A DNA stretch of 64,000 nt, taken from the NCBI GenBank assembly GCA_947627285.1, contig CANQVL010000001.1, positions 124,001 through 188,000 of the forward strand, given 5' to 3'. The position numbers and the translations under genes were made by a program. Shown piece by piece: positions 33,612 to 42,460 of this stretch (the first letter of the stretch is position 1; each line of letters begins with the position of its first letter). Origin of the DNA: an uncultured Oscillospiraceae bacterium. Lineage in GTDB: Bacteria; Bacillota; Clostridia; Oscillospirales; Oscillospiraceae. The notes below the pieces were generated by a model that searched no databases, was not told the origin of the DNA, and was given only the letters and a program-made list of their open reading frames with translations.

Positions 33612-36600
33612 TTATTCGTCGGCTTCGGGGGAACCCCCGGCGTCGGCGTCAGAGGAGCTCTCGGCGTCGGGATCGGAGGAGTCCTCAGGGTCCGGGGTTC
33701 CTTCTGGGTCGGGCTCGGAGGAACCTTTAAGGTCAAGCTCGTCCCTCGTTATCCACGCTTCATTATTAGTATACGCCTCCGCGAGACTGCTCCAAAACTC
33801 CTCGTTATCCTCCGTCAGACCGTCGGGATCGGTCAAATAGTAAAGCCACTTGACATTCTCGCCCGGGAGCTCTGAACCGCCGTAGATAACCAGCGGCATT
33901 TCCTCCGGAGCTATCGACTCGTTGCCCGCGCCGAGCAGGTCCACATATCCGTCTCCCGGATACCATTTCCACGCATCCTCACCGGAAATGTCGCGCACCA
34001 GGACCCAGATCAAATTGTTCAAACCCCAGAAGTCTGTGTATCTGCTGTACATGAGCTGCCAAAGCTTGGCGAAGGACGCCTCGTCCGCCTCCAAAGACGG
34101 GCTCCACAGGACCGGCACGCCTTCATCGGCAAGCTGTTTCAGATACGGGACGGCTCCGTCCATCGCCTCCAACAGCGCGTTGAAGGTCTCTGAGCCGAAC
34201 ACAAAGGCGTCACTCCGGTCGCCGATCCCGGAAGTATCAACAGTCCAGGAAACAGCCGGTATTCCGCCATTCTCCCACCAGTCCTTCGCCCTGTCCGCGA
34301 CGCCCTGGAAATCGTCCTCGCCGAAAACCATGCCGCGAACGGCGGGGAGCTTTTCTGTGTGCTCCTGAATGGCGGCAAAGATGTCGCCCTCCGCGTCAGC
34401 TGCTGCCTCCATCTGTCCCGTGAGGTATTTTGTGCCATAAATTTCCTTGAAATAGCCGTACAGGTTTTTCGCGCTGTCATCAGCGTTTTCATTTGAGAGG
34501 GCGTCATTGTAGGTGTGGACGATGTTGATCGTTTTGGTCGTGTTACGCTCGGTGTAAGTGACGTTTGCGGCGTTGAAGTCGTTCCATTCTGTCATGAGGT
34601 CGTCATTCAAGAAATAAATCCCGTTTATCCAGCCCCCGCTCCACACCTGGAATTGCAGGACTTTAAGCTCATCGAAGCTGCCTACACCAAGTATTTCCTT
34701 CAATTTCTTTAAAGTTACAACTGCAGTATATTCGTCGCCAGGTGTTTCGCCTACGTAGTAGTTTTGGTCGTCTGTTCCATCAATCCTCGTCCCGTCACTT
34801 TTTTCGCCTTGAAACCTACCAATCCCGCAATTTTTATTTTCAGGTATAGTGCAAGTATACTTCACCACAATTGCGGCGTCATCCGTGGCAGACTTAAAAT
34901 CATTCAAATTATCCGTCCACCATCCATCATTGGATGTACTCTGGAACTTTAAAACCCCCCGTCCCAGGATATCATCCCACTTTGAATCTATCTCCTCTTT
35001 TGACCGTTCACTGCGCTCATATTGAGCGATTATTTCTTCGTTTGCCCTCCAAGCGTCCATTTTATCCTGTGTAACAAAATATAGTCCTATGATGCGTCCG
35101 CCGTTCCATGTGCCTGCCTGGAAATTACTCAACTCCTCAAAGCTGTCGATGGACAGCATTTCCTTTAGCTCAGCTATAGTCACAACCACGGAACACTCAC
35201 TATTGGCAGGGGTGCCAGCTGTGAAATCGGTCTTCTGCTTTGCAAGTTGACCATCAGACTGCCTGTTGCCGGAAAATCCGGTAATCCCCCAACCGGGGTG
35301 ATCTTCGTCGCAGGTATAAATCAGCGCCAGACAATCGTCTTCATGGGCTGTTTTCAAAAATTCCAGATTGTCTGTCCAGTATCCACTATTTGTTTTTATG
35401 CCATGTGAAAGTACCATACTTGCAATACTATCACGGCTCCCCATGACCTCTGCTTCCGAATGTACAACAGAGTTCTCCTGGTATTCAACCTGGATGTTTT
35501 CATTCTCCGCGTTACGGAAGTCCTCCATGATGGACTGATTCAGGAAATAGAGCATGATAATGTGTCCGCCGTTCCATGTGCCCAGCTCCAGCTTCTGCAA
35601 TTCATTAAAGTTTCTGATAGTGAGCTTGTCCTTCAACTCAGCTATTGTCATGTCAACGGTACATTCGCTGCTGGCAGGGGTGCCAACATAGAAATCAAGT
35701 TGCGCGTGCTCTCCTTCAATCTTGTCGCCGTAAATGCCGGCAACGCCATGACCCGCGTGCGCCTCATCGACGCCGTTATAGATGAGCACAAGCCCGTCAT
35801 TGTCGTCGGCATTTTTAATGAAATCCATATCAAACGCATAATATGATGGGTCTTCGGAAAGAACTCTCGCCTTCTCCAAAACCTTCTCCCTGCGTTCCGT
35901 CAGGTCTTCCGGCGGCGCCCACCTGTTCTCCAGGGCTGTTTTCCACTCCTCCTCCGTCATTACCGGCTGTATTTTCGGCTCCTCCTGCGGGGGATCGGGG
36001 TCTACCGGGGGCGTGGGGGGATAGTAGGGCGGTATGTAGGGCGTCTCGTCGGGCTTCTGCGTCTGACTGTCGTCCGGGGTCTGCGTGTCGTCAGGTAGCT
36101 GGGGAACGACGCCGTTCTCGCACGCCTCCCACGCCTCCATCAGGTCCTTATTCAGGAAGTAAAGCCCCACGATGCGTCCTCCGCTCCATGTGCCCACATG
36201 CAGATTCGTCAACTCCTTAAAGCTGCTGATGGAGAGCTTTTCCCTCAGCTCCGCTATGGTCATGACCACGGTGCATTCGCTGCCGGTGTCAGGGCCCGCC
36301 ACGAAATCCGCCGGCAGCTTCATCTCCGTCCCGTCCGCCTTGTAGCCGTAAATCGAGGCGACGCCCCAACCGGCGTGGTCCGCCTCGTCGCAGGTGTAGA
36401 TGAGCACGATCCCGTCGCCGTCGTCGGCGTTTTCAAAACGGTCCAGGTCCTCAGTGTAAAAACTCGCGTTCGTTTCCACGCCGTCGGAAAGGACGTCCGC
36501 CATCTCCAGAACCGTCATCCGGAGCGCATGTATCTCCTCAGCAGTCAGGACCGGGCCGCCGGTCCCCGCGTTGTTCCACTCCTCCATCAGGGTCTTGTCC

Positions 36601-37883
36601 AGGAAATAGAGCCCCACGATGCGTCCGCCGCCCCATGCGCCCACCTGGAAATCGGTCAGCTCCTCAAAGCTGTCGATGGAGAGCAGCTCCTTGAGCTCCG
36701 CCACAGTCACGGCAACTATACATTCGCTGTCCGCGGGATTTCCCGCCTTGAGATCCTCCGCCTGCTTTGCGTATTCTCCGTCCGATTTTCTCGTGCCGTA
36801 AAATCCGGCGACGCCCCAACCGGAGTGCTCCGCCTCGTCGCAGGTATAGATGAGCACAAGGCCGTCGCTGTCATCGGCATTCAGGAGGAAGTCCAGATCC
36901 TGTGTGAAATACCCTGAATTCACCGCCACGCCGTCGGAAAGGACCGTCGCCTTCTCCAGCACCGCCATACGGAGCGCGAGTATTTCCTCCTCAGTCAGCG
37001 CGGGCTCCTCGGGCTCCTGAAGCTCCCCGGTTTCCCAGCCCTCCATGAGGGTATCGTTCAGGTAATAGAGCCCCACGACGCGTCCGCCGCTCCATACTCC
37101 CGCCTGGAAATTGGTCAGCTCCTCAAAGCTGTCGATGGAGAGCATCCCCTTGAGCTCAGCTATGGTCACGGCGACCATACATTCGCTGTTGGCGGGAGTT
37201 CCCGCCTTGAAATCCTCTGTTTGCTTTGCCAATTCTCCGTCGGACCTTCTCGCGCCGTAAAAAGCGGAGACGCCATAGCCGCTGTTGCCCTCAATATCAC
37301 AGGTATAAATGAGAACAAGGCCGTCGTTGTCGCCGGCGTTGATAAGTATGCTCAAATCCTCGGTATAATACGACGCGCCCGGCGCCTCGCCCGAGGACAG
37401 GACCGTCGCGTATTTCAGGATCTCCATCCGGCGCTCGCGCAGCTCCTCCGCCGATGTCCCCTCCGGCTGTGTGTTCTCCCCGGCGGGCTTACTGTTCTCC
37501 GGCTTTTTGCCGCCGGACGCCTGACCGTTAGAGGTCTGCGTGCCGCTTGGCTTATTTTCATCGTCCGAGGTCTGTGTATCCTCCGGCTCCTGGTTGTCCT
37601 CCTCCCGGTTGTCATCCGGCTCCTGAGGGTCGTCGGGTGTCTGGGGGTCCTCCGGCGTCTGCGTACCGTCGGGCGTCTGCATGTCGTCAGGATTCTGCGT
37701 GTCGTCCGGCGTCTGGTCGTCCTCCGGCGTCTGGTTATCATCAGGCGTCTGCGTGCCGTCCGGCGTCTGCTCGCCGCCCTCATCGGACGTATCCGGGTCA
37801 TTCCTGTTGCAGGCCGTAAAGCTGAATAGCATCACCGCCGCCAGAAATATCGCGCAGATCCTACTGATCCAGTTCCTCCGCAT
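33612..37883 (-). CDS. Giant lipoprotein: six repeat modules plus a catalytically altered GH26 domain
   Basis: 1423 residues. Lipobox FTAC near residue 25; a linker (27-145) of repeated TPDD/TPED units; six modules of about 140 residues starting near 151, 304, 456, 664, 813 and 969, each with the pattern YTEDLxxxxNADDxDGLVLIY, GWGVAxFYG, SECxVxVTIAELKxxLSIDSFEEL and GGRIVGLYFLN; then a GH26-like domain (about 1114-1383) and an Asp/Ser/Pro/Glu-rich tail. Compared with the neighbouring GH26, acid/base motif RPFHE is SPSLE (Glu1265 kept, His lost) and nucleophile motif LHECS is IYGGS (Glu replaced by Gly1335), so hydrolysis is unlikely. The modules also occur once in that GH26, so they are probably carbohydrate-binding. 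Likely a cell-surface glycan binder or scaffold; no family name known to me. Confidence 0.
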   Translation of the reverse strand: MRRNWISRICAIFLAAVMLFSFTACNRNDPDTSDEGGEQTPDGTQTPDDNQTPEDDQTPDDTQNPDDMQTPDGTQTPEDPQTPDDPQEPDDNREEDNQEPEDTQTSDDENKPSGTQTSNGQASGGKKPENSKPAGENTQPEGTSAEELRERRMEILKYATVLSSGEAPGASYYTEDLSILINAGDNDGLVLIYTCDIEGNSGYGVSAFYGARRSDGELAKQTEDFKAGTPANSECMVAVTIAELKGMLSIDSFEELTNFQAGVWSGGRVVGLYYLNDTLMEGWETGELQEPEEPALTEEEILALRMAVLEKATVLSDGVAVNSGYFTQDLDFLLNADDSDGLVLIYTCDEAEHSGWGVAGFYGTRKSDGEYAKQAEDLKAGNPADSECIVAVTVAELKELLSIDSFEELTDFQVGAWGGGRIVGLYFLDKTLMEEWNNAGTGGPVLTAEEIHALRMTVLEMADVLSDGVETNASFYTEDLDRFENADDGDGIVLIYTCDEADHAGWGVASIYGYKADGTEMKLPADFVAGPDTGSECTVVMTIAELREKLSISSFKELTNLHVGTWSGGRIVGLYFLNKDLMEAWEACENGVVPQLPDDTQTPDDSQTQKPDETPYIPPYYPPTPPVDPDPPQEEPKIQPVMTEEEWKTALENRWAPPEDLTERREKVLEKARVLSEDPSYYAFDMDFIKNADDNDGLVLIYNGVDEAHAGHGVAGIYGDKIEGEHAQLDFYVGTPASSECTVDMTIAELKDKLTIRNFNELQKLELGTWNGGHIIMLYFLNQSIMEDFRNAENENIQVEYQENSVVHSEAEVMGSRDSIASMVLSHGIKTNSGYWTDNLEFLKTAHEDDCLALIYTCDEDHPGWGITGFSGNRQSDGQLAKQKTDFTAGTPANSECSVVVTIAELKEMLSIDSFEELSNFQAGTWNGGRIIGLYFVTQDKMDAWRANEEIIAQYERSERSKEEIDSKWDDILGRGVLKFQSTSNDGWWTDNLNDFKSATDDAAIVVKYTCTIPENKNCGIGRFQGEKSDGTRIDGTDDQNYYVGETPGDEYTAVVTLKKLKEILGVGSFDELKVLQFQVWSGGWINGIYFLNDDLMTEWNDFNAANVTYTERNTTKTINIVHTYNDALSNENADDSAKNLYGYFKEIYGTKYLTGQMEAAADAEGDIFAAIQEHTEKLPAVRGMVFGEDDFQGVADRAKDWWENGGIPAVSWTVDTSGIGDRSDAFVFGSETFNALLEAMDGAVPYLKQLADEGVPVLWSPSLEADEASFAKLWQLMYSRYTDFWGLNNLIWVLVRDISGEDAWKWYPGDGYVDLLGAGNESIAPEEMPLVIYGGSELPGENVKWLYYLTDPDGLTEDNEEFWSSLAEAYTNNEAWITRDELDLKGSSEPDPEGTPDPEDSSDPDAESSSDADAGGSPEADE

Positions 37884-37907
37884 TTTTCAAAGCCTCCTTA
37901 ATCTATA

Positions 37908-37958
37908 TTTGTCAATCCGCTTTACATTTACGGTTTGTCAATTCACTTTACATTTACG
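37908..37958. repeat. Tandem duplication of a 25-bp unit upstream of the giant lipoprotein gene
   Basis: TTTGTCAATCCGCTTTACAT... at 37908-37932 and a copy with two differences at 37934-37958 (26-base period). On the minus strand each unit contains TTGACA, so it may duplicate a promoter or operator element just before the gene. Confidence 0.
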
Positions 37959-37959
37959 C

Positions 37960-38003
37960 CGGCGCAATGCCCTTCCCTGCCGGGAAAGGCATTGCCGCCG
38001 GAA
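37960..38003 (-). terminator. Long imperfect hairpin after the GH26 gene
   Basis: CCGGCG-AATGCC-TTCCC pairs with GGGAA-GGCATT-CCGCCGG with a few mismatches. It is a candidate terminator or mRNA stabiliser between the two GH26 lipoprotein genes; no clear T-run on the minus strand. Confidence 0.
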
Positions 38004-38034
38004 AGTAAAATCAGTATCGCGTGCCGCTTATCGC

Positions 38035-39789
38035 TTACGCGCCGAATTTGGGGAGCTCATCAAGGGTTATGAAGAAGTCGTCGTTATAGACCGCCTTGAG
38101 GTTCTCCAGAGGCTGCTTCATGGTGTCGGTCAAGTCAATGGTATGCCAGACGAGGAAGAACAGCCAGGGGCAGTTTTTCATCTCCTCGGCGTTGGGGATC
38201 TTCGAGCACTCGTGGAGCGCCAGCGGCATTCCTTCGGGAGCGACCTGCTCGCAAAGGCCGTAAAGATAATCTATCGTGTTTTCCGTGGTGGGGTACTTGT
38301 CCGCGCCGGAAATGTCTACATAGGAGTCTCCCGGATACCAGCTCGCCAGATAGTCGCCGCCGGTCTGGGAATATCCAAGGACCCAGATCAGGTTATTAAG
38401 TCCCCAATAATCCGTATACCTGCTGTACATCATCTGCCAGAGCTTGACGAAGGACTCCGCGCCGCCTCTGCTCCACCAGAACCAGCCGCCGTCCAGCTCA
38501 TGGAACGGACGCCACAGGACCGGTACGTTGGCGTCCTCCAGCTGCTTCAGGTACGGGACCGCCTTGTCCATGCCCGAGATAAGCATATTGTACGTATCGG
38601 AGCCGGGGACAAACGCCTCGTCCCAGTTGATGTTGTCGTTCAGGCATTCCTCATAGCCCGAGCTGAAATCCGGCCCGGTGTGCCAGCAGATCGTGGGGAT
38701 CCCACCCTTCTGCCACCAGGCGAGAGCCCGGTCAGTGACGCCCTGGAAGTCGTCCTTGATAAAGTCAAATCCGCGCATGGCGGGGAGCTTTCCTGTATGC
38801 CTCAGGAGGTAATCCACCTCATATTCAGGCGAGCCCACCACGTTATTCGTAGATTCCATCTGCCCCGTGAGGCAGTATTTTCCGTAGATCTCCTTGAGAT
38901 AATCATAAAGGATCTTCGCGTTCTCAATGGAGTTTTCGTTGGAGAGCTCACCCGTGTAGGTGTGGACCATGTGCCTGCTGTTGGAAACCTCATCGTTGCA
39001 CTTGCGCCATTCCTCCACGAGGGACTGGTCCAAATAATAAAGCCCGAGGATGTGTCCGCCGTTCCATGTTCCCGCCTGGAAATTCGTAAAGTCGTCGAAA
39101 TTGTCGACGGAGAGCGACGACTTCAGCTCCGCTATCGTCACGGTGACGGCACATTCCGTATCCGCCGGTGATTCCGCCTTGAAATCCGCCGGCTGCTTCG
39201 GCTGTGTTCCGTCCACCCTGTCGCCGTAGAAGGCGACGATGCCCCAGCCCACATGGGACGCGATGTCGCAGGTATAGACAAGCACCAAAGCGTCGTTATC
39301 GTTGGCCTTCTTCAAAAACTCCAGATTGCTTGTAAAATACCCCTTGTTTGCCTCCACGCCGTCGGACAGAACGGTCGCCTTTGAAAGCACCTCCATGCGG
39401 CGCGCCCTGATCTCCTCCTTGCTCAGCTCCTCCCACACCGGAGGCGCCTCCTGCCAAACCTTTTCCCATTCTTCCTCGCTCATAAGCGGCTCGACATTGA
39501 TGACGGGTTTTGTCGGTGTTCCTGTCTGTTCCATATTTTCTCCCTGTTCCTCCTTATTTTCTTCTGACGGGTCGTTGCCCTCGTTATCCTCCGAAGGGTC
39601 TTCTCCTTTGTTATCCTCCGACGGGTCGTCTCCCTTATTTTCCGTGTCTGCGTCTGTCTGCGATGATCCGTTCTCCTGCTGCTTGTCCGAGTCGCCCGGC
39701 TTGGCGCAGCTCGCCATGAATACAAGGCATATCATGATGATGGCGCTCAGCACCAGGACCCTGGTGAGCATGGATTTCTTTTCTTTCAT
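38035..39789 (-). CDS. GH26 endo-beta-mannanase lipoprotein with one repeat module
   Basis: 584 residues. Lipobox MASC (about residue 28), an acidic linker with repeated (E/G)DDPSEDN-type units, one copy of the 140-residue module shared with the giant lipoprotein (about 140-280), and a complete GH26 catalytic domain with acid/base Glu431 (WRPFHELDGGWFWW) and nucleophile Glu527 (LALHECSKIP). ATG 39789 follows AGGAGG; the frame extends upstream without a ribosome site. GH26 enzymes mostly cut beta-1,4-mannan, and the GH2 beta-mannosidase upstream supports this. The product is held on the outer face of the membrane and would feed oligosaccharides to the ABC importers. Confidence 0.
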   Translation of the reverse strand: MKEKKSMLTRVLVLSAIIMICLVFMASCAKPGDSDKQQENGSSQTDADTENKGDDPSEDNKGEDPSEDNEGNDPSEENKEEQGENMEQTGTPTKPVINVEPLMSEEEWEKVWQEAPPVWEELSKEEIRARRMEVLSKATVLSDGVEANKGYFTSNLEFLKKANDNDALVLVYTCDIASHVGWGIVAFYGDRVDGTQPKQPADFKAESPADTECAVTVTIAELKSSLSVDNFDDFTNFQAGTWNGGHILGLYYLDQSLVEEWRKCNDEVSNSRHMVHTYTGELSNENSIENAKILYDYLKEIYGKYCLTGQMESTNNVVGSPEYEVDYLLRHTGKLPAMRGFDFIKDDFQGVTDRALAWWQKGGIPTICWHTGPDFSSGYEECLNDNINWDEAFVPGSDTYNMLISGMDKAVPYLKQLEDANVPVLWRPFHELDGGWFWWSRGGAESFVKLWQMMYSRYTDYWGLNNLIWVLGYSQTGGDYLASWYPGDSYVDISGADKYPTTENTIDYLYGLCEQVAPEGMPLALHECSKIPNAEEMKNCPWLFFLVWHTIDLTDTMKQPLENLKAVYNDDFFITLDELPKFGA

Positions 39790-39878
39790 TTTGTCCTCCT
39801 TTAAGATCCTATTACGTGATTTACAGGTCGTTTTTTCGCCGCTTTCCCTCCTTTGCCGCAAATTATATCCCCCATCAA

Positions 39879-42167
39879 TTACTCCATTTCCTCAAATTCA
39901 TCCATTCCGCATTTCCGCAGAGCGCGCATATAGCCGGAATAATCAATATCGAGAATATTGGTAAAATAATGGTTTTTGTACGTCCTCCCGTCCATTTCCC
40001 ATTCGATCAGGTAAAAAGCCTTTTCACCCTCCTCAAATGCCAGCGCGCCGATCTGCGCGGAGGTATCCGCCCTTATGAGCGCCTGACCGGACATCACCTC
40101 GCTGTCCTCATCGCCGACCCTGGTCACCCTGTACCTGAGCGCCCGGTCCTCCGGCAGGTCGTTCACCGCCGTCAGGCGAAGCATCCCGTCCTTGGGCTCG
40201 TCAAACATCAGGCACACCGGCTCCTGCGAGCGCCTTATATAGTGGTAGGCAAGCTTTTTGACAAAATAGAAATCCACCACCGCGTCAGAGACCTGCGGCC
40301 AGCCGTCCACCAGGTTCCACCAAATGATTCCGGTCCTTTTCCATTTGCCTATCCTGAATTTCTCAATGAAAAACTTCATTGCCTCCGCCTGTGAAATTTG
40401 ACTTTGCCGTACAAAATCCGCCAGATCCTCCTCCGCTTTCCCGAACAGCGTTTCCACCTGGCTGTAGGAGAGACGGATCCGATAGGCATACGGCGCGTCC
40501 GTGCCGGGCTCCATGCTCATGGCGTGGGCCAGATATTCAGCCGTCGCGTCCCCGTTTTCCTCAAAAATGCGTTCCGGCTCCCTCAGGAAGCGCCGGAGCG
40601 ATCTCACCGAGGGGAACCCCTGGTAGCCTGTCTCGCTGGCAAAATGGCAGAAGGTATTATTGTAAAATTCCCCCTTGAAATAATCCCTCGGCCCCCAGAG
40701 GTGCATTTCCGGACAGCTGCCCTTCCCCTGATAGACCTCCGGGCTTATATACGGGGAGCTGGGCAAATACGGGCGGCTGTAATCGTGTGTCTCCACCACG
40801 TCGCTCAGCACCCTCCTGGTCAGGCGGTTCCTGTTGGGGTCGCGGGAAAAGCCGTCCCATTTGTGAGCCTCATCGCACTCATTGTCCCCCGCCCACAGCG
40901 CCAGCGCCGCGTGGTTCCTCAGGCGCTTCACCTGATATACCGCTTCTCTCTCCAAACGCCTGGCGAAATCCTCATCCTGCGGGTATACGGCACAGCCCAT
41001 GGCAAAATCCTGCCATACCAAGATGCCGTGAGAATCGCAGAAGTCAAAAAACTCATCCGATTCATATACGTTTCCGCCCCAACAGCGCACCATGTTGCAG
41101 CCGATACCGTCCAGCAGTGACAGCGCCCGCGGCAGCCGCTGGGGGTCCTGGGAATGAAGCGCGTGAAGGGGCACCCAGTTCGTCCCCAGTATAAATATCC
41201 TTTTCCCGTTGACCCGGAACACGAATTCACCGTTTCCGTCACAGTCCGTGCTCTCCGTCCGCTCCAGGGCGACGGTGCGGATTCCGATCTTCAGCCGGTA
41301 TACGTCACGCACCTCTCCGTTCCTCAAAAGCGTGACCTCTGTCTCGTACAGCTCGGGTCTTCCCGCGTTTTTGGGCCACCAGAATACGCAGTCCTCAACA
41401 GGGATATTGCAGGAAAACACGTTGTGCCAAAGCGTTGTCTCCATAAAGAAGCGGCTTTTGCCGCAGCGCCCCTCTACGCGGACCGTATATTCCTTCGCAA
41501 AGTCCCCTTCCAGCCCGGCGTCCATATAAAAGCGTAGTGCCGCTCTTCGGTTATCCAGGTCGACCCAGTTCGTGATGAAGCAGACCTCCCGGATGAGGTC
41601 GGCTTTTTCCTCGCATACCGTGACGTCCTTCCACAGCCCCGCGGATACGATACGCGGCATGATGTCCCACCCGAACATATGCGCGGCCTTGCGCATATGT
41701 AAGGTCCCGAAGGAGTATTTCAGCGCGCTGTTTGAAACAGCCGGGATATACTTCCGGCTCTCCAGAACCGCCGGCAGGATGTGGACCAGTATCTCGTTTT
41801 CTCCCTGTACAAGCCCGTCCTTTACATCCCACGGGAGGAACATATTGTCCGCAGTCTGAACGAGCCTTCCGTTGACGTAGATTTCGGCAACGGTGTCGAT
41901 CCCCTCAAAGCGCAGATACTGCGTCTCCCTCGTCCTGGTAAAAACAGTGTGGTACCATACGTGCATATTCTCCAGATCCTGGGCTCTCCAGACGTTATCC
42001 GAAAAGCAGAGATCCGCCTCCTTCCCGGCGCTTATCAGGTCCAATTCAAAGTTGCCGGGCACAGACGCCGGTATAGTGCAGAATCCAGCTTTTTCCAGCA
42101 ACTCGACCGTTGTAAATTCCTTTCCTTTACATACACGGTTGGGCGCGTAGGTCAGCCTCCAATCCAT
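39879..42167 (-). CDS. GH2 beta-mannosidase
   Basis: 762 residues, no signal peptide: a cytoplasmic exo-enzyme that releases mannose from imported manno-oligosaccharides. N-terminal sugar-binding jelly-roll (LRFEGIDTVAEIYVNGRLV), Ig-like domain, then the (beta/alpha)8 barrel with GTNWVPLHAL, MVRCWGGNVYESDEF and LVWQDFAMGC, all characteristic of beta-mannosidases. Acid/base Glu430 is in GDNECDE and nucleophile Glu512 in ASETGYQG. ATG 42167 has GAAGGAGG upstream. First gene of the minus-strand glycan operon, with a promoter at 42261-42289, divergent from a GH3 gene. Confidence 0.
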   Translation of the reverse strand: MDWRLTYAPNRVCKGKEFTTVELLEKAGFCTIPASVPGNFELDLISAGKEADLCFSDNVWRAQDLENMHVWYHTVFTRTRETQYLRFEGIDTVAEIYVNGRLVQTADNMFLPWDVKDGLVQGENEILVHILPAVLESRKYIPAVSNSALKYSFGTLHMRKAAHMFGWDIMPRIVSAGLWKDVTVCEEKADLIREVCFITNWVDLDNRRAALRFYMDAGLEGDFAKEYTVRVEGRCGKSRFFMETTLWHNVFSCNIPVEDCVFWWPKNAGRPELYETEVTLLRNGEVRDVYRLKIGIRTVALERTESTDCDGNGEFVFRVNGKRIFILGTNWVPLHALHSQDPQRLPRALSLLDGIGCNMVRCWGGNVYESDEFFDFCDSHGILVWQDFAMGCAVYPQDEDFARRLEREAVYQVKRLRNHAALALWAGDNECDEAHKWDGFSRDPNRNRLTRRVLSDVVETHDYSRPYLPSSPYISPEVYQGKGSCPEMHLWGPRDYFKGEFYNNTFCHFASETGYQGFPSVRSLRRFLREPERIFEENGDATAEYLAHAMSMEPGTDAPYAYRIRLSYSQVETLFGKAEEDLADFVRQSQISQAEAMKFFIEKFRIGKWKRTGIIWWNLVDGWPQVSDAVVDFYFVKKLAYHYIRRSQEPVCLMFDEPKDGMLRLTAVNDLPEDRALRYRVTRVGDEDSEVMSGQALIRADTSAQIGALAFEEGEKAFYLIEWEMDGRTYKNHYFTNILDIDYSGYMRALRKCGMDEFEEME

Positions 42168-42260
42168 AAAGTGTCATCCTCCTTCAAATATTTACGTCCG
42201 GGCGGCGCCGGTTCGCCGCCTTGGTCTTCGCGCTGTAAAAAGCCCAATTTCCATATTTTA

Positions 42261-42289
42261 TTTTTATCATTTTAGACAACAATTGTCAA
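42261..42289 (-). promoter_or_regulatory. Promoter of the mannosidase/GH26 operon
   Basis: Perfect -35 TTGACA (42284-42289), 17 bases, weak -10 TAAAAA (42261-42266) on the minus strand. The -35 lies in GACAACAATTGTC, a short palindrome that could be an operator. Confidence 0.
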
Positions 42290-42307
42290 TCGACGGACCG
42301 GTAGACA

Positions 42308-42350
42308 GCAAAAAGTGACCAAAAAAGGGCAAAAAGTGAGGTGCAAAAAG
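42308..42350 (+). promoter_or_regulatory. GCAAAAAG direct repeats before the GH3 gene
   Basis: GCAAAAAGTGA at 42308-42318 and 42329-42339 (21-base period) and GCAAAAAG again at 42343-42350, followed by a possible -10 TAAAAT at 42364-42369. Spacing by two helical turns suggests an activator or repressor site; the regulator is unknown. Confidence 0.
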
Positions 42351-42460
42351 GATTCTGTGACAGTAAAATAATAGTAAAAGGTCTTCTGGGCGCATTGTGC
42401 CCGCCGCCGCGCGGAATACGGTCGACCAAAAAAACTGTAAATATACAGCAGGAGGATAAT

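Noticed and set aside
37908..37958. Possible CRISPR repeat
   Set aside because: Only two copies, no spacer between them (one base), no cas genes.
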